Source: Margaritifera margaritifera
Taxonomy: Eukaryota > Mollusca > Bivalvia > Unionida > Margaritiferidae
Reading direction: 5' to 3'
Length of the DNA stretch: 64,000 nucleotides
Assembly: GCA_029931535.1 (NCBI GenBank)
Contig: JAQPZY010001695.1
Span: 4,778,501-4,842,500 of the forward strand
The notes below the pieces were generated by a model. It was not told where the DNA came from and did no database searches. It worked only from the letters and a program-made list of their open reading frames with translations. Below are positions 1-41,539 of this stretch, piece after piece (position 1 is the first letter of the stretch; the number at the start of each line of letters is the position of its first letter). The translations under genes were made by a program, and so were the position numbers.

Positions 1-57
1 GTAACACTTGTTATCCCATCTTGCCATTTCCACGTGAAATATGGGAGATGATGTTAT

Positions 58-58
<1 letters not shown>

Positions 59-95
<37 letters not shown>
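59..95. repeat. (AAT)n microsatellite
   Basis: About 12 tandem AAT units in AT-rich flank DNA. Confidence 0.95.
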
Positions 96-96
<1 letters not shown>

Positions 97-2428
97 TTTA
101 TTTTCTGAGGATAATACATTTGGTTCTGAATCAATCAACCAATCTTACATGTAGTCCTCAATAATATAATATTACAACTATAAATGCAACGTATATATAC
201 AAATAAAACTCTACTTACTACAGTGTCTGATACACTCACATGTAGTCATAAAATATATATACACACACACATGTACATGCATTAGTTTAAAACATATTTA
301 AGATATACATGTAGGTTTGGGAGATGGGAAGGTAGTTGAAGCTATCCAAGTTAGGTATCTCAATTTGTTTGAGCTATGTCATAATCAGAAAGAAGAAATT
401 TGTGAAGCACGCTTTTAAAAGAAGAGAGTGTTGGTGTTTGTTTAATATCAGTGTTCTTTATTGCGTGTCAGCTATTCTGAATTTCTTGATAGTAATACAA
501 TGTACATAATCGTTCTCTGTGACAAACTTTCTATATATTTCTAAATATGAGAAAAATTAATATGAAATAGCATCATTATATTTTATTATGCTACTCACAT
601 AATCATATAGGGATTGAATACTATTCCAAATTTTCTCTACATTTTTCACCAGCTTATACCATAACAAATCTCTTACTATATAACCAAAAAAATGCACAAA
701 ATATTTTTTTAATTTAAATAATTGTGTAATGAATCTATGAAGGGTAAATACGTTATCGACTGAAAGTGAAGATAAAAAACAGGATGTTTATATTATTATT
801 AATAAATAATTAACCCTGAAACGAGTCTTAATTGCACTTTCGTGTAATTCAATTAATAGACCACAACTCTGACATTTAGGCGTAAATCAGACCTTTTCTT
901 AATTGAGAGAAAAACACATTCATGAGAAAATCAGTTTAGGCGCAAAATATTTCTCTCCCTTACTGTCTTTGTGTAATACAGGTAGCATATAGAGCTACAT
1001 GTAATAATTACTGTCCAAACCGACCCATATGACACGCTTCAATTTGATGGAATAATAATGATGTCAAAACGGCGTTAGACAAAGAGATTAGCAACAGTGT
1101 CTGTCGCCGTGACGGTAATATTTTAAATTCCAGTCTGTCACAGTCGATGGAATTTTGACTACAGTATCGAACATCTGGAACTAACATAAAAGAAATGTGT
1201 CCCAGCCCAGGGTCAAATAATTTCGTCATTGAATGAAACTAATAGGAGGGAGTAACACAAAGGGAATAAAAACACAATACATATTAATAAGAGGTCATAA
1301 TTGGAAATAAATAATTAATGCAAACTGATTTAAAACTTTGATAGAGGTTTAACTAGTAATCTGTAACCAATGATGAATGTATATATTTATTTTGGTTCCT
1401 TAACCTTTGTTAGTAAAGGTATGAGGAATTAACCCCTGTAATGCACTTTCTTATTTGTTCTCTATTGATCCAGTACCGCAGTAAGCCTGTCCACTTCTAA
1501 AGCCACGTTTGGTATTGTTTTCAAAATCCAAAAGCAAAGATGATGCCTAAGCGTAAGGAGAAAATAAAATAAGCATCCTTTACAGTTGACCACACAGATT
1601 TTGCGGGGAAAAAAACCGTTGATCGGTACTTAAAAAATATAATCTGCATTAAAAGGAAGCTAGTGTGTAAAAGTTAAACAAACAAATATAAAATAATCTA
1701 TGATATTAATGGTATTATATTTCTTCATTTTTTCTGAAATTTTAGCTTTCGATATTGTTATATACTAGATATATTTTTGCACGAAAACCTGACAATATAT
1801 GCATAAATTAAAAATAAACAATCAGTTTAATAATGTTAAGTTTAATAATGGTAAAATCCACACTTATTTACTGATCTGTCTATATATCCATAAGAATAAC
1901 GAAAAATCAGTATAAAATGATGTGAATAAATCCTTATTATGTCGAAAGTCAATCGGAACAGCTCTCGGTCATTTCCGTAAAGTCGAGTTTCTCTCTCGAC
2001 TTGATGGAAAAGGCAGAGGATGTTCCGATTGGTGCTAAGCCTGCCTTGATGTAAAAACTTTGTAAATTGCATCTAAACATATTAAAATAGGTAAATCTTT
2101 TATTTGCCTATTAACAGTAAAATTGTTCATTAACCTAGCATATGTTCACTCAAAAATCACAATGCAACATATGATGAGGAATTTCCGGACTTAAAATTAG
2201 AGACAGATGTTACAGTAGCTGGTAACAGTATAGGTGTAGTAGTTGTATTGGTGGTGATGGTGACCAACAATATCCATGAATCCAGTTTATATGCGTGTAA
2301 GTACAGCATTAAAATTCGAATAAAAATGACATCCAAGATTAAAAGGAAAATAACCTGTGTACAGATCCCAAAACAGAGAAAGGTTCTTAATCTAAAGTTG
2401 TTGTACTTCGTCCTTCTCCTCGTTATAA
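96..2428. other. AT-rich non-coding flank, no gene seen
   Basis: Short open frames here have no recognisable motif or coding character on either strand. A palindromic patch lies at about 1947-2000 (CTCGGTC...TCGAGTTTCTCTCTCGACTT). Confidence 0.6.
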
Positions 2429-2436
2429 TCTTCTAC

Positions 2437-2622
2437 CCAGGGCCGTCGTAAAGGGCGGGGGAAACGGGCGACCACCCGGGGTGCCAAGCCGGGGGTGGGG
2501 GGCGACATTTCGTGGAGTTTGCGGTATTTTTCTTCAAGTGTGTGTGTGGGGGGGGGGGGGCGCCAAAGGCGATGCTTACCCGGGCTGCCCGGTTCGTCCA
2601 GAGCAAACTTGCGACGGCCTTG
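2437..2622. mobile_element. GC-rich miniature hAT-like element with 8-bp TSD
   Basis: Ends CCAGGGCCGTCGTAA and (inverted) CAAGGCCGTCGCAA form an imperfect terminal inverted repeat about 186 bp apart. They are flanked by identical TCTTCTAC at 2429-2436 and 2623-2630. The interior is GC- and G-run-rich, unlike the AT-rich surroundings. An 8-bp duplication and a CAGGG-like terminus fit the hAT superfamily; there is no transposase. Confidence 0.75.
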
Positions 2623-2639
2623 TCTTCTACCTAAAAAAA

Positions 2640-3880
2640 AAAATTCTAAGTTTTAGTTCAGTTAGAGGACGGGGAGAGGGGGGGGGGGGGCGGGGAGGGG
2701 GCTAAAAAAGTGAGCTTACATTTTTAGATGCTTCAAAATTTCTACCATTAAATCGGTTTTGTTTTAAGAATTTGTTCTCATCAAGTTATTCTCCCGCTAT
2801 GTGACCTTTTATATAGAGAGCACATGATAGTTAGTATCCAAACCTCGTAACGGATAGGTCCACATCATACTTTACAAATCGATACATCTTGATCATTCGA
2901 TATATATAGTGAAGAGAAAAAAAATGTACGTGCTTTCCATTTGTTTTCTTCTTCTAATGCCATTCGTAAATGCCACTAATTTACTGCGAAATACACATGA
3001 TTCTATGGAAAACGAAAGCTTGCTTTTTAATGTATAAATTGGATTTTGTAGAAATCCCTTCGTCTGGATTAAAGTCTGGATAAAAAAAAAAAAAAAAAAA
3101 GGACAACTAATATTGTTTTCTTTTTATTGATGTGAAGAAAAAAAGCATTTTACCACCAGGCTTGTTTTCTGCTAAGAGATTTTAAATACAAGTAAGTGGT
3201 ACAATTTTAGACGTTTGAAAACGTTGCGTCATGGTGACGTCGCGGTACAGATACACCACAACAGAGATAAGCAGTTTCAAAAACACAACACTTTGGTAGG
3301 AATTTGAATGGAAGCTGCATACAGATGCCATTAAATACAGAAAGACCGTGTATACTTTTATACAGTTGTTTTCAACAAATATCCGTATACTGCATTCAGG
3401 TGTTCATGTGTATGATTATAACTTTGCCATAGAAACACCAAAGAATCCCCCCCCCCAAATTACCAAACACCAAATTACCCCCCCCCCCCCGAAAAAAAAA
3501 AAAATATGTATCGTCGCATAAGAAAACAAGATAAAAAATATGTACTTTTTGACGTTAAAAGAAATATTTAAACACGAGAAAAGCAGTCTGTCAAAAATAT
3601 TTTTAAAAATTATGAAATTTAAAGATCACAGCAAACCAATCAAATAGTTTTTGTACAAAATATATTGAAATGTATAATATAACGGTAATTTAAGTTTTGG
3701 TGAACAGACGCACTGACAAAAACGGACAGCTCCACCACATCTTGCAGAATAGGAATATTTATTTGTTATACATAATTACTTTAAAATTAAAACAACAATT
3801 TGTGGGTGGTGACAGGTAGACAAAGAAATTATTACTGATGGAACCGACACATTCTTGATAATTGACAGAAGAACAGATGG
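2640..3880. other. Non-coding flank with homopolymer runs
   Basis: Contains A, C and G runs (about 2680-2700, 3083-3100, 3448-3502) and AT-rich DNA. No gene seen. Confidence 0.6.
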
Positions 3881-3917
3881 GTGATCACTAATATAACTTA
3901 TGCGCTGACAAGAAAGT

Positions 3918-3921
<4 letters not shown>

Positions 3922-3976
<55 letters not shown>

Positions 3977-4082
3977 TTAATAGACGATAAAAAACTAAAA
4001 GACTATCGAGTAATTGAGGGACAAGGGCAGCGAGTATGTATGCGTGTTTCTCAATTAGAGTGGGTGAGTGTGTTTGTGTATG

Positions 4083-4160
<78 letters not shown>
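3922..4160. repeat. (GA)n and (GT)n/(GA)n microsatellites
   Basis: (GA)n spans about 3922-3976. A compound (GT)n/(GA)n spans about 4085-4160. Both reading frames stay open only because of the repeats. Confidence 0.95.
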
Positions 4161-4164
<4 letters not shown>

Positions 4165-4514
4165 CGAAAATAGAGATTATCTATATCCAGCAGTTTATTC
4201 AAGACATTTTATTTATCTGCAATTTCCTTGATCTTTTGATCTTGATTAAAATTGGGGCTATATCATAATGACATTGTTGCACCGTGTTTAAAGAAACGGA
4301 TTGTATAAGTTTTGGGCATGTTACCCGCGGTTACCCTCGTTTTTCAAGCTCAAAAATTCAAGACAAGACTTACAAGGTATTGCACCCCAAGAAAGAAAGT
4401 GCAAAATGACATATTTTAAAAAAAATTTGGAAAGATGTTGTTACGAAAATGCAATCCCATGAAATATCTGCCAGGATCATTATCTTGCCAAGAAAGAACT
4501 ACGTCCCAACTGGT

Positions 4515-5040
4515 AGAGCGAATCACCGGAACGATGGCAATCACCGGAACGGATTTGGAAAATATGGAAGATGTTTGTACTAAATATTAATTTTTGTATT
4601 AGACTGTATAATCATAGATCTAAGCAAGGGTGTGTAGTCAATTAAAACACAAAACATTAAAAACGTAGTACACATTTTATATTTATCGATCCGAATACAC
4701 ACATGCTGAAAAAAATTAAACGAACTAAATTTATTTTAAATACAACTTAATAAAGAATCATAAAAAATAAAAATGCATTCGTAAGATGTTCAGAATTATG
4801 GGTAATACATTTGTTCCCTGAAGAAATAATAAATAATGTAAAACAGTACCTCAAATTTATTTCCTTATAAATATTTAGATCTATGATTATACAGTATAAT
4901 ACAAAAAATAATACTGAGTACAAAAATCTTGCACATATGAAGAATTCCAATTGGTTCCTGTCCGTTCCGGTGGTACCTTCGTTCTGGTGATTCTGTCCGT
5001 TCCGGTGAGTACCTTCGTACCGGTGATTCTATCCATCCCG
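4515..5040. mobile_element. Long-inverted-repeat element
   Basis: The left arm (about 4520-4630) and right arm (about 4860-5035) are inverted copies. Both carry multiple ATCACCGGAACG-type motifs, then TTTGTACT and ACTGTATAATCATAGATCTA. The central about 230 bp is unrelated AT-rich sequence with no transposase. Exact ends and target duplication are not clear. Confidence 0.6.
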
Positions 5041-5261
5041 TGACAACGGGGGTTGCTCGATTCACTATAAATTGTCCATGACATTCGAAAACATAAATTA
5101 AATAACTTGGAACAGTGTTCTGGACGTTCTTACTGTGCCGGCTGATGGGATGGTGCAGATAGCACAGCGATGGAGTAGAGATGGCTTCTACCATGTACAC
5201 TTGCAGCGGTTGCAAAGCGTATTTTTGTCACTTTAAAGGTCGTCGTCGAACACTCCTACAA

Positions 5262-5845
5262 GGGTGTCACGAAACACCCAAATCCAGCAAAATCACACCA
5301 AATCCACCCAAATCAACACCAAATCCACCCAAATCCAAATGTTTAGTAACAATTTTCGGCATATATAGTTGTCACAACGCGAAATATAGGGACACAACTA
5401 AGGGTGAGTCCGTTATATTAGCATATGTAATGATGCATTGAGTTGGAGGACATAGTGAAACCCGACTTTGAATGAGAATCATAACGGACATGCGCAATAT
5501 ATTGTGCAAAGTAATACATGTAAGTTATAAAGTAACAAGTTATAATAGAACAATTTACGCGGGAAAAATATAAATTTATTTAATGACTAAACGTACACAT
5601 ATGCAAGTTTATTAACTACAATTTGTCATTTCATTTATAATATTTTTTAGTCCTTTTGTATTTATATATAAAAAAAAAACACAGGAACGTCGACTTTGAA
5701 TGAAAAATGGGAGTGCGTTGCAATTTAGAGACGAGACGGTAGACTTAATAAGATTTCGTATATTTGGTTTGGATTTGGGTGGATTTGGTGTGGATTTGGG
5801 TGGATTTGGATCGGATTTGGGTGGATTTGGGTGTTTCGTAACACC
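5262..5845. mobile_element. TIR element with CCACCCAAATC satellite arms
   Basis: The left end GGGTGTCACGAAACACCC is followed by tandem CCAAATCCACCCAAAT units. The right end is the same in inverted form (GGGTGTTTCGTAACACC after TTTGGGTGGATTTGG units). The terminal motif is itself palindromic. The middle about 420 bp is non-coding. Classified only as a non-autonomous DNA element. Confidence 0.65.
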
Positions 5846-5859
5846 GCTCATACAAAGGG

Positions 5860-6480
5860 GATAAGGAGCATTTTAATACTATCATTTTATCTTTGAAGAT
5901 GTTGTAGGCAATGTTGATAAAAGTACTGTCGATGCTTAAAAAAAGTTCGGTTGAAATGGATTGACCATTCAGCGGCATGATAAATGTACTTGGACACATT
6001 TCATTTCAAAGTGTTGTTTGTTTAAATTAATTGAACACGATAGTATGTCCAACATTTTGGCATCTACACTCGTACTATATAGTTAGTTTAATACCAGTGT
6101 GCAAACTAAAATAGTATAATATTGCCATTATTAAAAGTCTGATTAAAATGTTGATTCTCCCATGTCTGCCTGTACGACCTTCCATCCGTGCGTTCGAGCA
6201 GCCGCATGTTTGTCATGGATAGCTACAATACTATGTACAAAAACTACAATAGGTGGCATTAAATGATGCACTGTTCATAAAATCTCGTATATACTTTGAT
6301 AATAACTGATATTCTCCTTGTGAAAAAAAATGTTGGTAAAATAACATTTATTCTTATGTTGTAGGAAAAGAAAGTATGTTATGCAAATAAATGTTGCTAG
6401 GATAATAATATGGTTATTAGAAAGTTGACGTCAGAATAAAAGTATCAATAACAGCGTCGGTGTCGTAATTTTCATCACTT
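5860..6480. other. Upstream region of ucpB-like gene, no feature beyond a CRE
   Basis: AT-rich with no open frame of interest. This stretch would be expected to hold the promoter or 5' UTR of the carrier gene. Confidence 0.4.
6426..6433. promoter_or_regulatory. Perfect CRE palindrome upstream of ucpB-like start
   Basis: TGACGTCA lies 279 bp upstream of the carrier start codon. CRE elements drive some mammalian uncoupling-protein genes, but one such 8-mer in a window this size is not far from chance. I see no convincing TATA box nearby. Confidence 0.25.
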
Positions 6481-6534
6481 AGATCTTCAAGGATCGCTAA
6501 CACAGGTGCTAGGTCTGCCATACTTAAATCTGTT

Positions 6535-6650
6535 CCAAAATGTTCGATTCACCGATATGAGGGCACAATTCCGGAACTTGTCCACAATGTTCGATACACC
6601 GATCTGAAGGCACAGATTTAGAACCTGTTCAGGACAGCCAATCGAGCATG
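6535..6650. repeat. Local tandem duplication (about 56 bp x2)
   Basis: ATGTTCGAT(T/A)CACCGAT followed by GA(A/G)GGCACA and a (G)GAAC(T/C)TGTTC-type tail occurs twice just upstream of the first exon, with about 20% divergence. Confidence 0.7.
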
Positions 6651-6711
6651 CCTTTGAGACCCGGCATGCTAAAAAAAGAGAAGATAAGAAAGAAAGCAAA
6701 AGGTCAAGCGA

Positions 6712-35466
<28,755 letters not shown>

Positions 35467-36070
35467 TAGAAAGGAACAGACATAAAGTCTTTTTTCAATC
35501 ATTGCAAAGTTATTGCAGGATTTTCAACTGCTCTTGTTGTTCATTTGATATTTTTTGGATTGGGATTACATATTTTAACTTTATTTCACATACATATCTA
35601 GTCCTACAGTATAAAATGTTTATCCTGATATGTATGATGGGGTGGGTGAGCAATCAACATTCTACTGCCATAACAATCAGTGATGTTTAGCTCTGTTCCA
35701 ACCATATCAACAGGGGAAAAGGAATTCAAATTTTTAAGAATATATCACATAGTTGGCAGCCTATATTGACACTATTGAACAGCTTAGAGTCTAATTGCTT
35801 TATTTGTACCATACTTACACTGATGCCTTCTTCCTTATCTAAGTAAATCCAGGCACAATCAAGTGGTTGCATTTTTTAAATTCTGTTGACTGACATTTTG
35901 GTTTGGTTGAAGAATAGTGGTAGCTGTGGAATGCTAATTTGGTTGAACTAACGGTCGAGTTTCTTTATTGAAAGAAATATGTTTAATCATATTTGGCTAA
36001 ATGTGATTAGACATATTTGTTTCATTACAGAATATGCACCCCTAGTTTAACCAACTTTAGAAATGAAAAA
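35467..36070. other. 3' flank of ucpB-like gene
   Basis: Expected 3' UTR. I see no clear AATAAA close to the stop; a poly(A) site is not assigned. Confidence 0.4.
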
Positions 36071-36077
36071 TGCAACT

Positions 36078-36260
36078 ATTTTATTGTGCCCGTGGTTAGT
36101 GTGCCAAACTCGTGATGAAAAGGGTGCAGGTTCAAATCCTATTATTGGATCAGCCTGGAGCAGCTATTATTGGGTAGGGGAGTTAACTCCAATTGCTGGA
36201 GCACTAAATAACCTAAATGCATTGATGAGCTGTAAAACACCAAACAAAATCAAACTTTAA
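36078..36260 (+). mobile_element. tRNA-derived SINE with CACCAAAC tail
   Basis: CCGTGGTTAGTGTGCC resembles an A box and GGTTCAAATCC fits the B box. The body ends GCTGTAAAACACCAAAC plus an A/C-rich tail. The tail matches a second fragment at 36413-36495. Confidence 0.75.
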
Positions 36261-36412
36261 TACAAGCAGGAATTTGCTAAGTTCACATATTCATTCACAG
36301 ATTCCATTTTTACTTTTACATAGTAATCATGCCTTATGGAGAATATATTTTTACAAATGAAACAATTTGTTACACTGTTATTTCATGAATATTTTAATTT
36401 GCTTTTCTTTAA

Positions 36413-36495
36413 TGCACTTTACTCCAATTACCTCAGCACTAATAATCTACTTGTGTTGCTGTGCTATAAAACACCAAACCAAACCAAACCATACC
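36413..36495 (+). mobile_element. SINE 3' fragment
   Basis: ACTCCAATTACCTCAGCACT...GCTATAAAACACCAAACCAA copies the 3' half and tail of the SINE at 36078-36260; the tRNA-like head is missing. Confidence 0.65.
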
Positions 36496-36499
36496 TTGC

Positions 36500-37470
36500 T
36501 CGATTTGTACGTCACATTTAGTCGCATAATCCTAGTCTTGTGTCATATGAAAACTGTCTCCAAAATTCTTTCATAAATGATTTAGAATTCTCAGGTAATG
36601 GTTTTCGGATCACTGTTCTTTTGTTATTTCTTTATTTACTGCAGTATTCAAATTGAGAATGTTTAATAGATACTCACAAATTAAAATTTTCTCTATTGGA
36701 GTAGCATACACATAAAAATTTACTTTGCTTTTTATGTACATAATGATAGGAAAAAATTTTTTATAAAAATTTTTTTTTTTATATTTATGTATATGCAAAG
36801 TATTTTATAATTATTTATTGTAGAGCTTTGTTAAACATTTTACATGGTATTTAATAGAAAATACATTTTTGGGGAATTATTTACCAATGCTCAGGGATCA
36901 TTTTCCCCACTAGTAAATTTTTCTGTAAAATTTCTTGTTAAGCGTTTGATATGCTAATAATATGAGCATGCTTCACAACTTTAAGACGAGTTTGTTAATT
37001 TTTACAATGATACAATGTATGCACATAAATATAAAAAGCCGTTTTTCTGCATTTAAAAAAATGAAATTCTTTAATATCGGCCAATGTCTGCAATATAAAT
37101 TTAAATATTTTGTAGTCAGTTACTACACTTTTCATTGTTGTATTTTCCTGATTTTTGGTTATGTAGAAAAATGCTATATCTACAGTTGAGATTGAAGTAA
37201 TTGTTTGACCATATGATATTTTATTTACTCAGTTTTAAAAGTGTTCATATTTAAAGATTTAATGTATATGTAATGTATATGCAGTGTAATATGCAGGGTA
37301 AAGGATTTCATATTGCAAGTGTTCTTCTGTATCCAATTTGTATGTATTGTTGGTATCTATCATACACAGGAACTGATTTTGTTGTTTTGTACCATGCATA
37401 TGTTATGTCATGCCTTGTTTACAAAAGTTACAGGCTATTATATTCTTGCCTGTAAATGGCTGGACACAGG
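36500..37470. other. Intergenic AT-rich DNA, no gene
   Basis: Short open frames, no recognisable motif on either strand. Confidence 0.55.
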
Positions 37471-37474
37471 TACA

Positions 37475-38445
37475 GTGGTCCCTTGCTATAACTCACCCCA
37501 GTATAACATGATCCCTGATATAACACAGATATGGTCATGGATTCCATTATACTGTTTGAATTATGCCTTGTTTACAAAAGGTCAGGGCATTATTATCTTG
37601 CCTTCAAATGGCTGGACATACGTACAATGGCCCCTCACTATAAAGCACCTCAGTATAACACAGTTCCTGATATAACATACATATGATCATGTATCCCATT
37701 CCACTAGTTGAATTTTATTTTTTCATAGAATCTACCCCAGTATAAGGTGACTTTGCCTGTATCACAGTACACCAGTATAAAGTAACCTTGCTAATATCAC
37801 TGTACAATTTTATTGCTCCCCTGAACAGCATGATAGTAGTATTTATAATGTACCTCAGTATAAGGCAACCTTGTCTATATCACAGTACCCCATTATAAGG
37901 TGACCATGCCTATATCACAGTACCCCATTATAAGGTGACCTTGCCTATATCACAGTACCCCATTATAAGGTGACCTTGCCTATATCACAGTACACTTTTA
38001 TGGCTTCCCTGAACAGTGTTATAGCAAGGATAACTGTATAATGTACCCCATTATAAGGCAACCTTGTCTATGCCACAAAACCCCATTATAAGGTGACCTG
38101 CCTATATCACAGTACCCCAGTATAAGGTGACCTTGCCTATATCACAGTACACTTTTATGGCTTCCCTGAACAGTGTTATAGCAAGGGATCACTGCATAAT
38201 GTACCCCATTATAAGGCAACCATGCCTATATCAGAGTACCCCATTATAAGGCGACCTTACCTATATCACAGTACTCCAGTATAAGGTGACCTTGCTTATA
38301 TCACAGTTCACTTTTATGGCTTCCCTGAAAAGTGTTATAGTGGGGACCAATGCACTATGCATAATATACCCCATTATAAGGCAACTGTACCTATATTGTG
38401 GTTGATTTTTAAGGCTTCCCTGACCAGCTTTAAAGTAAGTGACCA
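37475..38445. repeat. Complex tandem repeat, about 36-bp sub-units
   Basis: The sub-unit is CCCCATTATAAGGTGACC plus TTGCCTATATCACAGTA, nested in a longer unit with CTTTTATGGCTTCCCTGAAC and AGTGTTATAGCAAGG. Earlier copies read CAGTATAAC and CTGATATAAC. Confidence 0.93.
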
Positions 38446-38849
38446 TTTTATCACTTTTCTGGTGACTACAGCAGCAATATTAAAATGCAGTGTACAAGTT
38501 TTTGAAAGTCAGAAATCTTCTACATCAGTTGTGGTATTGAGCTGAAATTTGGGATAATATTGCATGTATAATTTGTACCCTGATACACCCGTCTTGCTTG
38601 CATAAGCAGAATACAACACCATCACAACACCATTTACTGGTGAGACAGTGTTCTGTGGAACTCGTAATATTGTTGTATATGTGAAGGTGGGTGAACATAT
38701 CTGGTGCTTTCCCTACATCACTCTAGATCTAGTGCATATATTCCAATAGTTTGATAGGAATGTTTTCCTCAGCCAAAGGTATAATTCAGTTTTGGTGTTA
38801 GAAGGTTAAAGGTTAAGATTACTGATACTAAAAATAGATCTTGACCTTG

Positions 38850-38960
38850 TATCGCATATCTAAAAATAGATCAACCTTGCATCTCATATCTAAAAATAGA
38901 TCTTGACCTTGCATCTCATATCTAAAAATAGATCTTAATTAACCTTGCATCATATCTGAA
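38850..38960. repeat. About 33-bp repeat x4
   Basis: CATATCTAAAAATAGATCTT, GACCTTGCATCT in tandem; the TAAAAATAGATC core is partly palindromic. Confidence 0.9.
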
Positions 38961-39234
38961 AAATTAATTTCAGTTCTAAGAAATTTGAATGAAACTGACT
39001 TTCATTGCTGTGTGTCAAAGACACAAAACAATTTTTTTTGGTTTGGTTGGACTAATCCCACTTTACCATGTTTTACCAAGAAGCTTTGGATAGATTTTGT
39101 TAAAAGACAGTAACAAGATATTTATATGTAATTTGCTCTAAATCCATTATATGACTATTGTATGGTCAGTAGGTTAAAGATCAAGGTCACTATTCCAAAT
39201 ATATTTTGTTTATGCACAACAATAATTTCAGATT

Positions 39235-39785
39235 TGTTAGAAATTTCTACAAATGTTAGTATATGCTACTTTCTTGTAGCCCAAGTTAGAATTTATTGAT
39301 TTTGGGTCTATGATTTATTTCAAAATCAATACTTATAATTTATTTTTTTGGGGTCTATGAGTTAAGTCAAAATCTCTACTTAGAATTTATTGATTTGGGG
39401 TCTATGAGTTAATTCAAAATCAATACTTAGAATTTATTGATATGGTGTCTATGAGTTAAGTCAAAGTTAGAATTTATTGATTTGGGGTCTATGAGTTAAG
39501 TCAAAATCAATACTTAGAATTTATTGATTTGGGGTCTATGAGTTACGTCAAAGTTAGAATTTATTGATTTGGGGTCAATGAGTTAAGTAAAAGTTTGAAT
39601 TTATTGATTTGGGGTCTATGAGTTAAGTAAAAGTTAGAATTTATTGATTGGGGTCTACGAGTTAAGTCAAAATCACTACTTACAATTTATTGATTTGGGG
39701 TTTATGAGTTAAGTCAAAATCACTACTTACAATTTATTGATTTGGGGTCTATGAGTTAAGTCAAAATACTTAAAGGTTAGAATAA
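39235..39785. repeat. Minisatellite, 33-46 bp, about 12 copies
   Basis: The unit is TTAGAATTTATTGATTTGGG plus GTCTATGAGTTAAGTCAAA, with an optional ATCAATAC insert that gives two unit lengths. Confidence 0.95.
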
Positions 39786-39860
39786 AAGATCCAGAAAAAA
39801 CCCAGAGGGGAGTGTTTGGATCCAGGAAAAACCCAGAGGGGAGTGTGTGGATCCAGTGGG
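39785..39860. repeat. 36-bp repeat, 2 copies
   Basis: GGATCCAGGAAAAACCCAGA plus GGGGAGTGTGT, tandem. Confidence 0.9.
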
Positions 39861-40499
39861 TTGGGTCATTTCTATACCTGGCCGTTTATGCCTAGTAAAA
39901 ATACAGAAGTAATAAAGTTCATCAACCTCATCAGGAAGAGATTTTATTACATAACATTGGTAGGAGATATTGTGTCAGTTGTTTTGTCCATGTGTATGTG
40001 AAAGAGAGAGCTTACTCAAGTTGTTGAGAGCTAAATCTGGACCTTTATTTAGATTTTACACAATTTAAAAATTAAATATATCTTTTCATATTATATACTT
40101 GGCTGTAAACTTTTAGAACTAAATTTTTATTGAAGAAAAAATGGCATTAAGATTTGTATGTATGTATACTATTCAGTGTCATAAAGAAAGTCGGCAATGA
40201 TGATGGACAGAATATTGGCAGTTTTTCACTGAAAATTTTAGTTCTTCTAGCTTTATATTACAGCCAGGTGTAATTTTAATAGCATATTCTCTTTTTCAGT
40301 ACAAATGCATGCTCAGTTTTGTTTTAGCGGATGCATGTAATGTTTTTGAATTCATTAAAAAAATTTCAATATTTTACACCATGCTACTTGTAACTCTTTG
40401 ATTTAGGCTCATGGTGTGTTCTCTTTTAAACCATTTCTAGTTAGCTATCACAAAAACATGTGTATATGTATGAAAATCATTCAGCTTAGATGTTATGAG

Positions 40500-40602
40500 T
40501 TGCTAGTGTTCATGTAGTCCAATAGTGTTCATGTAGTCCAATAGTGTTCATGCAGTCTAATAGTGTTCATGTAGTCCAATAGTGTTCATGTAGTCCAATA
40601 AA
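40500..40602. repeat. 19-bp repeat, about 5 copies
   Basis: The unit is AGTGTTCATGTAGTCCAAT. Confidence 0.95.
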
Positions 40603-40989
40603 TCAGCCCCTAAACCTGTGTTATGTTGGTTGTTTTATGTTCTGATCTCACCTATTCATAAAACCTTACAATTATTGCAGACAGATCTGTCCACACACAT
40701 CAGTGCACATATTCAGCATTTTTAGATACTTACTGGTGTTTCTTTAGCTCTTAAATTACGGTTGGTTGAAGGATTTTTGGGGGTAATTTGATGTGTTGTT
40801 GAACTATGATAATAGTCACATAATGAGATATTCATCATGTGACAGTCACATGATAAGTCCACCGATGTTCAAATCACATCACCAAAACAACCATTCTGAA
40901 TGAGTGAAGTCGCATCTGATTGATCACTCAATATTGATGGGTCAGCTGATTATCCAGCGATGTAGCCTGGTAATTTGCAATGGTGACAA

Positions 40990-41150
40990 CAGGTAGTGTT
41001 ACACTGGATTTACAAGTTGCCAAACATTTGGATTTGATATGGAAATATGCTGTACAGATTGCCAAACATTTGGATTTGATATGGAAATATGCTGTACAGA
41101 TTGCCAAACATTTGGATTTGATATGGAAATATGCTGTACAGATTGCCAAA
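40990..41150. repeat. 42-bp repeat, about 4 copies
   Basis: The unit is TTGCCAAACATTTGGATTTG plus ATATGGAAATATGCTGTACA(GA). The length is a multiple of three, giving artefactual open frames on both strands. TTGCCAAACATTTGG is partly palindromic. Confidence 0.95.
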
Positions 41151-41539
41151 AGGACCCTTCAGCAAACCATAACTCGGGAGCCACAAGAAATACACATAAT
41201 ATGTGCACTGGTGGAACAGTGACTATTATGACTCACTTTCCCACTAACGTGTGCTCAACAATTAAATTATAGAACTGTTCAAGACATCCCACTTACAGTA
41301 ACTGTTGTAAATCTAGTATTGTACTGCCTCAGTTATCAAACCAGAATGTAATCAACAATTGCATAATTCTATGAAGCTTTGAGTAGTCTCCAGCAGCCAT
41401 TGTAAACATTAATTATCATGCAAAAAATTTAATTCAGAATAAAGTGATCTTGACTTTTCCAAAATGTTGGTCCCTTTGACAAGGCATAAAAGATATAAAA
41501 CAAAAAAAACCATTTTGTTATCATATCAAAGTAGAGGTA

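Noticed and set aside
2481..2705. Gly/Arg-rich short gene
   Set aside because: Lies in the GC-rich miniature element and G-run region with no coding signs.
3881..4231. Arg/Glu-repeat protein
   Set aside because: Translation of (GA)n and (GT)n microsatellites.
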